The position numbers and the translations under genes are program-made. The notes beneath the pieces were generated by a model. It had not been told where the DNA came from and ran no database searches. It saw only the letters and a program-made list of their open reading frames with translations. A stretch of 24,471 bases of DNA, from NCBI GenBank assembly GCA_025964635.1, contig JAOPYP010000533.1, forward strand, positions 1-24,471, written 5' to 3'. Position 1 is the stretch's first letter; the number at the start of each line of letters is the position of its first letter. The DNA comes from Actinomycetes bacterium. Its GTDB lineage: Bacteria; Actinomycetota; Actinomycetes; Streptosporangiales; Streptosporangiaceae. Below, one piece after another: positions 1 to 6,605 of the stretch.

Positions 1-983
1 CGCGTGACCAGGCGGCTGTCCCCGCCCTGATCGCGGACCCAGGCGTCGAGCGCGCAGTCGGGTTCCAGGTGGGTGCAGCCGGGAGGGCAGGCCGCGGTCC
101 CCGGGGCCAGGTCCGGGAAGGCCCGTACCACCCGTTCCGGGGCCACGTGGGCCAGCCCGAACCCGCGCAGGCCCGGCGTGTCAATCAGCCAGCCGCCGCC
201 GGGCAGCGGCAGCGCCACCGCCGACGAGGATGTGTGACGGCCCCGCCCGGTCACCGGGCTGACCGTGCCCACGGCCCGGTCCGCGCCTGGGATCAGGGCG
301 TTGACCAGGGTGGACTTCCCCACCCCGGAATGCCCCACCAGCACGCTGACCCGGCCGGCCAGGGCCTCGCGGAGCGGGCCGAGCCGTTCGCTGGTCAGCG
401 GCTGGCCGATCACCACGTGCGCGACGCCGAGCGGGCCGTACGCATCGAGCAGGGCGGTGGCCGGCGCGAGATCGGCCTTGGTCAGGACGAGCAGCGGCGA
501 CAGGCCCGCGTCGTAGGCGGCGACCAGGAAGCGGTCGATCAGCCGCGGCCGGGGCGGGGGATCGGCGAGCGCGGTGACGATCACCAGCTGGTTCGCGTTG
601 GCCACGATGACCCGTTCCACCGGGTCGGTGTCGTCGGCGGAACGGCGCAGGACGGACGTGCGCGGCTCGACCCGGACCACCCGGGCCAGGGTGCCCGGCT
701 CGCCGGAGATGTCCCCGGCCAGCGCGACCCGGTCACCCACCACCACGCTGCGCCGGCCCAGCTCGCGGGCCCGCATCGCGGTCACCGGGCGGTCCCCGAT
801 GAGGCACCTGTACCGGCCGCGGTCCACCGCCGCCACGAACGCCTCGGCCGCGTCTTCGTGCGCAGGCCGACGCCGGGTCCGTGGCCGGGTGCTCTTCGGG
901 GGCCGGACCCGGATGTCATCCTCGTCCAGATGGGCGTAGGACGGCCGCCGGTTCAGGGAGCGCGCTCCAGCATCGCCGCCCAC
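1..983 (-). CDS. rsgA: Ribosome small-subunit-dependent GTPase RsgA (3' end cut by window edge)
   Basis: RsgA is a circularly permuted GTPase that assists late maturation of the 30S ribosomal subunit. Translating the minus strand gives a frame that stays open to the left edge, about 327 codons. The permuted motif order is visible: LTKADL (G4), then GHSGVGKST (G1/P-loop), then DTPGLRGFG (G3). A zinc-knuckle-like CPPGCTHLEPDC follows near the C terminus. The basic N terminus with HLDEDDIRVRPP is typical of actinobacterial RsgA. I chose the GTG at 981-983, which overlaps the end of aroA by 31 bases; no other ATG or GTG lies closer to the conserved start. The overlap implies co-transcription and probably translational coupling with aroA. 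Compared with usual lengths, only a short C-terminal piece should be missing. Family assignment is firm; the start is moderately sure. Confidence 0.93.
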   Translation of the reverse strand, partial: MGGDAGARSLNRRPSYAHLDEDDIRVRPPKSTRPRTRRRPAHEDAAEAFVAAVDRGRYRCLIGDRPVTAMRARELGRRSVVVGDRVALAGDISGEPGTLARVVRVEPRTSVLRRSADDTDPVERVIVANANQLVIVTALADPPPRPRLIDRFLVAAYDAGLSPLLVLTKADLAPATALLDAYGPLGVAHVVIGQPLTSERLGPLREALAGRVSVLVGHSGVGKSTLVNALIPGADRAVGTVSPVTGRGRHTSSSAVALPLPGGGWLIDTPGLRGFGLAHVAPERVVRAFPDLAPGTAACPPGCTHLEPDCALDAWVRDQGGDSRLVT

Positions 984-2374
984 GCGGAGGTGAAACCGGG
1001 GAACGTCTTGCCCACGGTGGCCACGTTCTCGACCCGCAGGCCGGGCAGCACGAGGCCGAGGACCGCCGCGGCCATCACCAGGCGGTGATCGTCGTAGGTG
1101 GCGAAGGGGCGGCTGGCGCGAAGCGGCCGCGGGCGGATCTCCAGCCCGCCCGGGCGCTCGGTCACGTCGCCGCCCAGCGCGTTGATCTCGGTGGCCAGGG
1201 CGGCGAGCCGGTCGGTCTCCTGGAGCCGCTGGTGGCCGATCCCGGTCAGCACCGACGGGGAGCCGGCCAGGGCCGCCAGCGCGCCGAGCACCATCGAGAT
1301 CTCGCTGCAGTCGGCCAGGTCGGCGGTGATGCCGCGGAGGGCGGTCGGCCCGGTGACGGTCAGCCCGCCAGGGCCGGCCGCGCAGTCCGCGCCCATCTCC
1401 CGCAGCACGCGCAGGATGTGGCCCGCGGGCTGGGTGGTCACCGCGGGCCAGCCCAGGATGGTCACGGTCCCCCCGGTGACCATGGCCGCGGCCAGGAACG
1501 GCATCGTGTTCACCACGTCGGGCTGGACGGTGATCGGGCGGTCGCCGAGCGGGCCGGGGTGGACGAACCAGGTGTCGGGCCGGGCGTCCGGGGCAGATTC
1601 GCGGGTGGCGGTCTCGACCGTAGCCCCCGCGTCGCGGAGCATCTGCACCGTCATCGCGATGTGCGGGGCGGAGGGAGCACGGCCGCCCCGGTGCCGGACC
1701 TCGAGTCCCTTGTCGTAGCGCGGCGCGGCGAGCAGCAGCCCGGACACCAGCTGCGAGGAGGCCGATGCGTCCACGGTGACCGCACCGCCGGCCAGCGACC
1801 CCGCGCCGTGCACGGTGAACGGGATGGCGCCGCGTCCCCCGTCATCGATCACCGCCCCGAGCTCGCGCAGTGCGCTGATGATCGCGCCCACCGGCCGCTG
1901 CGAGGCCCGCGGGTCCCCGTGGAATTCGGTGGCCACGCTGGCCAGCGCGGCCACGGGGGGGACGAACCGCATCACGGTGCCGGCGTTCCCCACGTCCACC
2001 CGGGTGTCGCTGGCGGCCCAGCCGGGGGAGACCCGCCAGGCCGGGGCTCCGGCGCCGTCCGTGATCCCGGTGTCCTCCACGGTCGCGGAGCCCCCGGTGG
2101 CGGGCGCGTCCGCCGTGGCCCCCCTGTGCACCGTGGCTCCCATGTGCACCGTGGCTCCCAGCGCCCGGAGGGCGCCGGCCATCAGGAGCGTGTCCCGGGC
2201 CTGCAACGGGTTGCGGATGTCGGCGGGCCCGGCGGCCAGGGCGGCGAGCACCAGGGCCCGGTTGGTCATGGACTTCGACCCGGGCACCCGCAGCCGGGCC
2301 CGCAGCGGGCCATCGGCCTGCGGGGCCGCCCACGGGGGGGCCTGGCCTCCGGGATCCTGGCGTGCGGTGTCCAT
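953..2374 (-). CDS. aroA: 3-phosphoshikimate 1-carboxyvinyltransferase (EPSP synthase)
   Basis: This cytosolic enzyme transfers the enolpyruvyl group of PEP to shikimate-3-phosphate, the sixth step of the shikimate pathway to aromatic amino acids. The 473-residue product has the substrate-binding PGSKSMTNRA near residues 31-40, GNAGTVMRF in the first half, and the C-terminal LQETDRLAALATEI and DDHRLVMAAA segments. It is longer than the usual ~430 residues because of a variable insert around residues 80-110. Part of this insert (GATVHMGATVHR) comes from an exact 18-base tandem duplication. The ATG at 2374 leaves a short N-terminal lead before the conserved core, as in other actinobacterial homologues; no strong ribosome-binding site is visible. 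rsgA overlaps its 3' end. Its neighbour yedK is divergent, as in mycobacteria. Confidence 0.95.
   Translation of the reverse strand: MDTARQDPGGQAPPWAAPQADGPLRARLRVPGSKSMTNRALVLAALAAGPADIRNPLQARDTLLMAGALRALGATVHMGATVHRGATADAPATGGSATVEDTGITDGAGAPAWRVSPGWAASDTRVDVGNAGTVMRFVPPVAALASVATEFHGDPRASQRPVGAIISALRELGAVIDDGGRGAIPFTVHGAGSLAGGAVTVDASASSQLVSGLLLAAPRYDKGLEVRHRGGRAPSAPHIAMTVQMLRDAGATVETATRESAPDARPDTWFVHPGPLGDRPITVQPDVVNTMPFLAAAMVTGGTVTILGWPAVTTQPAGHILRVLREMGADCAAGPGGLTVTGPTALRGITADLADCSEISMVLGALAALAGSPSVLTGIGHQRLQETDRLAALATEINALGGDVTERPGGLEIRPRPLRASRPFATYDDHRLVMAAAVLGLVLPGLRVENVATVGKTFPGFTSAWAAMLERAP
2125..2160. repeat. Exact 18-bp tandem duplication inside aroA
   Basis: TGTGCACCGTGGCTCCCA occurs twice back to back (2125-2142 and 2143-2160). 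Being a multiple of three it keeps the aroA frame and encodes the repeated GATVH(M/R) motif in a surface-type insert. Confidence 0.9.
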
Positions 2375-2731
2375 GCTGTGAGCGTAATGCGTGTGCTGAG
2401 CGCATCGCCTGGAGTGAAACGAGGGAATCCGGGAAGAACCAGCGAGCGCTGTATCCCGTGGGACGTTCTGTCGGACCCGGATGGCAGGATCGCCTGGTCG
2501 GGCCCGGTTACCCGGCTGGGTAGCCTGGCCAGCGGGAGAGCCGCCCCGGTGGGCCGGTTCGCCCGCCGGGAACGGCCCGAACGGTGATGTCGGCCTGCTA
2601 GAGGGGGGTTCGCCCGGCCCGGAACGGCGGCTGAGGTTTGGTCATCAAGATTTGTGGTTATTAAGTGGCACATTCTGTGTTTCCCCGGCGCTGCCCCAGC
2701 AGCCCCACCTACGTAGTGATCAGGTGACGAC
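2375..2731. other. Divergent intergenic region between aroA and the yedK-like gene
   Basis: No convincing gene is seen in these 357 bases. The stretch 2636-2680 is clearly richer in A and T than its surroundings, as expected of a promoter for the plus-strand gene, but I cannot fix -35 and -10 boxes. An imperfect inverted repeat with GGTTC and GAAC(G) arms lies near 2553-2577. No actinobacterial LexA/SOS box (CGAAC-N4-GTTCG type) is seen. AGGTGA at 2721-2726, six bases before the ATG at 2732, is the ribosome-binding site of the downstream gene. Confidence 0.5.
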
Positions 2732-3622
2732 ATGTGCGGCCGCTTCGCGTCGGCGCGGAAACGCCAGGAGCTCCTGGAGGAGTTTGGCGTGCAGCGGGAC
2801 CGGGTGACCGAGCCGCTGCGGCCTGACTACAACGTGGCGCCCACCAAGCCCGTGTACGCCGTGCTCACCCGGCGCCCGAAGGATGACGCCGGCGAGGGCG
2901 CGGCCGGGACGAGCGGGTCGGGAGAGGACGCCACCGGGCCGGACGGCGCCGGCGGCGACACAGCGACCGAGCACGGCGGCGTCCGGGAACTCCGCGTGGT
3001 CCGCTGGGGCCTGGTGCCGTTCTGGGCCAAGGACACCTCGATCGGCAGCCGCCTGATCAACGCCCGGGCCGAGACCGTGGCCAGCAAGCCGGCCTTCCGC
3101 CGCGCGTTCGCCCGCCACCGGTGCCTGCTGCCCGCGGACGGCTTCTACGAGTGGGAGAAGTCGGGGGACCCGAAGCACCCGCACAAGCAGCCGCACTTCA
3201 TCCACCGCGCAGACGGCGGCGTGCTGGCCTTCGCGGGCCTCTACGAGCTGTGGCGCCAGAAGGACCGGCCCGACGATGACCCCCAGGCCTGGCTGTGGAC
3301 CGCGACGATCATCACCACGCGGGCCGAGGACGAGGTCGGCCGCATCCACGACCGGATGCCGATGGTGATCGAGCCGGCCCGCTGGGCGGACTGGCTGGAT
3401 CCGGCGGCGACCAGCGCCGAGGCGCTGCACGAGCTGCTGCAGCCCGCCGCCTCGGCCCATCTGACGTCTTATCCCGTGTCAACGGAAGTGAACTCGGTCC
3501 GGCACAACGGCCCGGAGCTGATCGAGCCCATGGAGGGTGATTCTGAGCCCGCGGGGTCCCCGCGGGCCGGGGCCGGGGGGCGCAGCGGCGCCTCCCGCGG
3601 TGCCCCCAGCACGTTGTTCTGA
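2732..3622 (+). CDS. SOS response-associated peptidase family (YedK/HMCES-like abasic-site crosslinking protein)
   Basis: Members of this family use the amino-terminal cysteine exposed after Met removal to form a stable thiazolidine crosslink with abasic sites in single-stranded DNA, shielding them from cleavage. The 296-residue protein begins MCGRF, so the catalytic Cys2 is present. It has the DNA-binding PDYNVAPT motif, NARAET (Asn110), GFYEW (Glu140) and IHDRMP (His206), covering the known active-site residues. A gly/acidic insert (about residues 50-85) and a low-complexity C-terminal tail ending TLF are extra. The start is supported by AGGTGA six bases upstream and by the need for Cys at position 2. 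It sits between aroA and the sigR region, as Rv3226c does in M. tuberculosis. It is probably monocistronic or weakly linked to the dksA-like gene 77 bases downstream. Confidence 0.93.
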   Translation: MCGRFASARKRQELLEEFGVQRDRVTEPLRPDYNVAPTKPVYAVLTRRPKDDAGEGAAGTSGSGEDATGPDGAGGDTATEHGGVRELRVVRWGLVPFWAKDTSIGSRLINARAETVASKPAFRRAFARHRCLLPADGFYEWEKSGDPKHPHKQPHFIHRADGGVLAFAGLYELWRQKDRPDDDPQAWLWTATIITTRAEDEVGRIHDRMPMVIEPARWADWLDPAATSAEALHELLQPAASAHLTSYPVSTEVNSVRHNGPELIEPMEGDSEPAGSPRAGAGGRSGASRGAPSTLF

Positions 3623-3699
3623 GGCCCCTGAGCGCGGCCCGGTCTTCCGAGGACCATCGTTTGCTGCGCCGCTGGTGCCCTGATAAAGCAGGAGGATCC

Positions 3700-4044
3700 G
3701 TGGAGACCATTACCGTACGCAGGCGCCTGGAGGCTGCGCGCGACGACCTGGACCGTTCCATCGCGGTCCTGCGCGGCGAGCGGCCGGTGTCCAGCGCGGA
3801 CTCCCCGCAGGACGATGCGGACGTGGGGACCAGCCTGTCGGAGGCCGACCGCGCCGAGGCGGTCCTGGCCTCGGCGACGGCCCAGCGTACGGAGGTCGTG
3901 GACGCGCTCCAGCGCATCCAGGACGGCAGCTACGGCAAATGCGCGGACTGCGGCAAGCCCATCCCGGAAGGCCGCCTGGAGGCGCGTCCGGAGGCGTCCC
4001 GGTGCGTGGCCTGCCAGTCGAAACGGGACCGGATGCGGCGCTAG
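3700..4044 (+). CDS. DksA/TraR-family C4 zinc-finger protein
   Basis: A 114-residue protein of the TraR/DksA superfamily, whose members bind in or near the RNA polymerase secondary channel or act as small zinc-finger regulators. The C-terminal CADCGKPIPEGRLEARPEASRCVACQ region supplies two CxxC pairs for one zinc ion. Upstream is a helical hairpin with an acidic DDADVG turn reminiscent of the DksA tip. I chose the GTG at 3700 because AGGAGG (3690-3695) lies just four bases upstream; an in-frame TTG at 3661 has no such site. The last bases, CTAG at 4041-4044, also contain the stop of the opposite-strand methyltransferase-like gene. The regulatory target cannot be told from sequence; actinobacterial copies are mostly uncharacterised. 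Confidence 0.87.
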   Translation: METITVRRRLEAARDDLDRSIAVLRGERPVSSADSPQDDADVGTSLSEADRAEAVLASATAQRTEVVDALQRIQDGSYGKCADCGKPIPEGRLEARPEASRCVACQSKRDRMRR

Positions 4045-5036
4045 CCGGCGGACCGGGACGCGGCGGGAACGCGCCGGGCCGCGGGCTTGCGGGCCGCGGC
4101 CAGCAGGTAGATGCCGAACGACTCGTTCCCGCCGGTCCCGCCACCGTGACCCGGCCCGGCCGGGCCGGCTTCTTCCGCGCCCGCGGCCAGCTCGGCCCGG
4201 ACCAGCCGCATGATCGCGCTCGGGTCCTTGCGCAGCACGTGGTCCACCATGGACGGGGACAGCACGGTGCGCGGCCGGATCCAGCTGACCTCCAGCCCGG
4301 CCTCGGTCAGCAGGTCGACCAGCTGCTCGGGGCCGAAGCACCGGGTGATATGGCCGTCCGGCCAGGGCACCAGCACCACTTCCGCCTGCGGCAGGTCGGT
4401 GAGCTCGGCCCAGTGGTGCTGTTCCGCCAGGATGGACATGCCCAGGACGAGAGAGTCCACGGAGGCCAGGAGCTGGCCGCCGGGCCGCAGCACGCGGGCG
4501 ATCTCCGCCGCGACGTCCTCGGCCATCAGGTGGCGCGACAGGGCCCCGTCGTCGGCGATGACCCCGTCCACCGACCCGTCGGCCAGGAAAGCCAGGTTCG
4601 CGGAGTCCGCCACCACGCGGACCAGCCGGCCCGCCGGGGGCCGGCGGCGGTGCACGCCGCGGACCGTGAGCGTCCGCGGCACCTCCACGCGGGCGGCCTG
4701 TTCCCAGGCTGGGCGTTCCCAGGCCGCGCGTTCCGAAGCCCGGCGCCCGGCGGCGGGGCGTTCCCAGGCGGCGCGTTCCGACGCAGCGGGCAGCCGCGGC
4801 ATGACCTGGAGCACCGTGTAGCCCGCCGTGGCCGCCTGGGAGGCCACGCTGGACCGGGGGCCGGAGATATCGACCAGGATCCGCCCCCGTGGCGGCAGCC
4901 AGGCCTGCAGCTGGGCGGCTACCACAGCTCGCTGGAACCGCCAGTAGGCCGTGAGCGAGCTTGAGCCGAGAACGGTGAGAGGGCTGGTTGCACTTGCCGC
5001 CACCATGACTCCATCCAGCAGCCGGGCTGCGCGCAT
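4041..5036 (-). CDS. SAM-dependent methyltransferase-like protein (class I fold, substrate unknown)
   Basis: The 331-residue product resembles class I SAM-dependent methyltransferases. A weak motif I (GRILVDISGP, near residue 51) is followed by an acidic strand VVADSANLAFLADGSVDGVIADDG and the motif EIARVLRPGGQLLASVDS, the usual post-motif region of Methyltransf_11/25 proteins. Motif I lacks the classical GxGxG, so SAM binding is not certain. Residues about 83-117 are a repeat-derived insert with two ASERAAWERP copies. The C terminus is a glycine/alanine-rich linker plus a basic tail. The gene converges with the dksA-like gene, sharing a CTAG at both stops, and is divergent from sigR. No link to a specific pathway is visible. 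The ATG at 5036 was taken as the most upstream start consistent with the fold. Confidence 0.7.
   Translation of the reverse strand: MRAARLLDGVMVAASATSPLTVLGSSSLTAYWRFQRAVVAAQLQAWLPPRGRILVDISGPRSSVASQAATAGYTVLQVMPRLPAASERAAWERPAAGRRASERAAWERPAWEQAARVEVPRTLTVRGVHRRRPPAGRLVRVVADSANLAFLADGSVDGVIADDGALSRHLMAEDVAAEIARVLRPGGQLLASVDSLVLGMSILAEQHHWAELTDLPQAEVVLVPWPDGHITRCFGPEQLVDLLTEAGLEVSWIRPRTVLSPSMVDHVLRKDPSAIMRLVRAELAAGAEEAGPAGPGHGGGTGGNESFGIYLLAAARKPAARRVPAASRSAG
4713..4784. repeat. Two 27-bp near-identical direct repeats within the methyltransferase-like gene
   Basis: The segments 4713-4739 and 4758-4784 differ at only two positions and are offset by 45 bases (15 codons). A further partial copy begins near 4700. 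On the minus strand they encode ASERAAWERP twice. This looks like a recent in-frame expansion in a linker. Confidence 0.85.
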
Positions 5037-5372
5037 TGCGGCTGACGGCCTGCCAAGTGGCAGAGGTGTGACGCCGCCGCGAAGACGGGAGCCCGCGCAG
5101 CCCTATTTCCTGAAATGTTCCCCACCTGGGTCTTTCCTCACCTGACTTGAGGGGGAGGTCGTCCTGCGGGATCCGCGGCGCCGGCCACCCTGTCCCCCGG
5201 ATGGCGGAATGAAGCCGCCGGGTCGCATGTTCCAGAGGGCGTGGTTGTCGCCGATTATGCGCCGCTCAGTAGCGCCCCTAGGATGACTCGCTTCGAGCCG
5301 AGTAAGAGCGGGGATGTATCCTCCCGCCCATACGGCCGTTATCGTCGGCCGGTGCGGGAGATCTCCGAGGGG
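5037..5372. other. Divergent regulatory region upstream of sigR
   Basis: 336 bases between the methyltransferase-like gene (minus) and the sigR start chosen here. It holds the SigR-type promoter at 5206-5231. It also holds an in-frame extension of sigR from 5241 to 5372 that may be translated (see the findings). I see no separate gene; minus-strand promoter elements could not be resolved. Confidence 0.6.
5206..5231 (+). promoter_or_regulatory. SigR-type autoregulatory promoter of sigR
   Basis: GGAAT (5206-5210), exactly 18 bases, then GTT (5229-5231). This matches the published SigR/SigH consensus GGAAT-N18-GTT without mismatch, on the correct strand and upstream of sigR. SigR autoregulation from such a promoter is established in Streptomyces coelicolor. 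Transcription would be expected to start near 5238-5241. Confidence 0.85.
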
Positions 5373-6011
5373 GTGGGTCCGGTAACCGAGACACTCGAGC
5401 AGCGCAGCGAGCGTTTCGAGCACGATGTGCTGCCCTTCCTGGATCAGCTCTACTCGGCCGGGCTGCGGATGACGCGTAACCCGGCGGATGCCGAGGACCT
5501 GGTCCAGGAGACGTTCGCCAAGGCGTACGCGTCGTTCCACCAGTTCCAGCCCGGCACGAACCTGAAGGCGTGGCTGTTCCGGATCCTGACCAACACCTTC
5601 ATCAACAGCTACCGGAAGAAGCAGCGCGAGCCGCAGCGCTCGGGGGCGGAAGAGGTCGAGGACTGGCAGCTGGCCCGGGCCGCCTCGCACACCTCCTCGG
5701 GCCTGAGGTCGGCGGAAGCGGAGGCGCTCGACCGTCTCCCGGACTCCGACATCAAGCAGGCGCTGCAGGCCCTTCCCGAGGAGTTCCGCATCGCGGTCTA
5801 CCTCGCCGACGTGGAGGGGTTCGCGTACAAGGAGATCGCCGACATCATGGGCACGCCGATCGGCACCGTCATGTCGCGCCTGCACCGCGGGCGCCGGCAG
5901 CTGCGGGACATGCTGCAGGAGTACGCGGCCGACCGGGGTGTGACGCGCCCGGCCCCGGCGGATGACAGCCAGGAGCCGCAGGCCGCGGAGTCGGGGAGGG
6001 ACGCGTCATGA
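5373..6011 (+). CDS. sigR: ECF sigma factor SigR (thiol-oxidative stress)
   Basis: SigR (SigH in mycobacteria) directs RNA polymerase to thioredoxin, mycothiol and protease genes during disulfide stress. The product, 212 residues from the GTG at 5373, has region 2 (RMTRNPADAEDLVQETFAKAY, then a TNLKAWLFRILTNTFIN segment) and region 4 (FRIAVYLADVEGFAYKEIADI, GTPIGTVMSRLHRGRRQLR). The VGPVTE start resembles the S. coelicolor protein. The frame is open upstream to a GTG at 5241, allowing a 44-residue extension like the unstable SigR' isoform. Its 3' end overlaps rsrA by four bases (ATGA), so sigma and anti-sigma are coupled. A SigR-type promoter lies upstream. Identity is firm; which start is used, or whether both are, is open. 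Confidence 0.95.
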   Translation: MGPVTETLEQRSERFEHDVLPFLDQLYSAGLRMTRNPADAEDLVQETFAKAYASFHQFQPGTNLKAWLFRILTNTFINSYRKKQREPQRSGAEEVEDWQLARAASHTSSGLRSAEAEALDRLPDSDIKQALQALPEEFRIAVYLADVEGFAYKEIADIMGTPIGTVMSRLHRGRRQLRDMLQEYAADRGVTRPAPADDSQEPQAAESGRDAS

Positions 6012-6292
6012 GCTGCGGGAAGCCCCACGAGACTCCGTGTAGCGAGGTACTCGACCGGGTCTACTCCTACCTGGACGGCGAGCTCGGCGACTCGGGCAAG
6101 GCGAAGATCCGCCAGCACCTCGACGAATGCGGCCCGTGCCTGCGGGAGTTCGGCCTGGAAGAGGCGGTCAAGCGGCTGGTGCACAAGCACTGCGGCCACG
6201 ACAAGGTCCCCGGTGACCTGCGGGTCAAGGTGCTGACCCGGATCCAGGAAGTCCGGGCCTCGATCGAGATCACCGAACTGCCCGGCGAATAG
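6008..6292 (+). CDS. rsrA: Anti-sigma factor RsrA (redox-sensing ZAS protein)
   Basis: RsrA binds and inhibits SigR while reduced and zinc-loaded; oxidation forms a disulfide, releases zinc and frees SigR. The 94-residue protein carries Cys3, Cys11, His37, Cys41, Cys44 and Cys62, with HLDECGPC as the H-x3-C-x2-C zinc-associated signature. The numbering coincides with that known for S. coelicolor RsrA, where Cys11, His37, Cys41 and Cys44 bind zinc and Cys11/Cys44 form the trigger disulfide. The RsrA-type Cys31 is Lys here. The gene overlaps sigR by ATGA, supporting stoichiometric, coupled synthesis. Confidence is high from both motifs and context. Confidence 0.96.
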   Translation: MSCGKPHETPCSEVLDRVYSYLDGELGDSGKAKIRQHLDECGPCLREFGLEEAVKRLVHKHCGHDKVPGDLRVKVLTRIQEVRASIEITELPGE

Positions 6293-6605
6293 CCCGCCCG
6301 CAGCCGGCCTATTACCCGCCAAATCACCCGCCGATCCACCGGCGATCATCACCCGCCCTCTGAGCTGGGCTGACGTCCCGGCCGTCCGGCCATTGTTACT
6401 TTCTGTCATGTCGTATATACAGATTGTAGATATCGGCCGTGAACGCTACGCGATCAGCGGTGATGGCGTTACCCTGAGTGGCGAGCTGGACCTATTGGCA
6501 GGGTCATTCATCTGGGGCCGGAGATGGGCAGGGTTACCGGTTCGCGGCCGGCGTGCCGATGAGGAAGTGACCACCCGTTAGCCGACCGGACTGCGAGGGG
6601 GGGTC
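6293..6605. other. Intergenic region between rsrA and the first HD-GYP gene
   Basis: This 313-base stretch is AT-richer than its surroundings around 6390-6440. It contains a plausible vegetative promoter (6393-6421). It also contains a 57-codon open frame from ATG 6408 to TAG 6581 whose codon choice (TAT, ATA, ATT, GTA, CTA, TTG) is unlike the neighbouring genes, so I do not call it a gene. Short ACCCGCC direct repeats lie at 6313-6360. No recognisable riboswitch, including the c-di-GMP types, was found. Confidence 0.5.
6393..6421 (+). promoter_or_regulatory. Possible sigma-70-type promoter for the HD-GYP/biotin carboxylase run
   Basis: TTGTTA (6393-6398), a 17-base spacer and TATACA (6416-6421) match four of six consensus positions in each box with ideal spacing. 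This falls in a locally AT-rich patch about 185 bases before the first HD-GYP gene. It would leave a leader of roughly 175 bases. Prediction only. Confidence 0.4.

Noticed and set aside
881..2587. 568-codon plus-strand frame opposite aroA
   Set aside because: Antisense shadow of aroA with no recognisable domain; aroA motifs are complete on the other strand.
2553..2616. LexA/SOS box before the SOS-associated peptidase gene
   Set aside because: CGAAC and GTTCG elements exist but are about 25 bases apart instead of four, so they do not form an SOS box.
6408..6581. 57-codon small protein between rsrA and the HD-GYP gene
   Set aside because: Third-position composition is far from that of the neighbouring genes, no ribosome-binding site is seen, and its start overlaps a promoter candidate. 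Kept only as an intergenic note.
6422..6605. c-di-GMP riboswitch in the HD-GYP leader
   Set aside because: The conserved core and tetraloop/receptor features of GEMM riboswitches were not recognisable.
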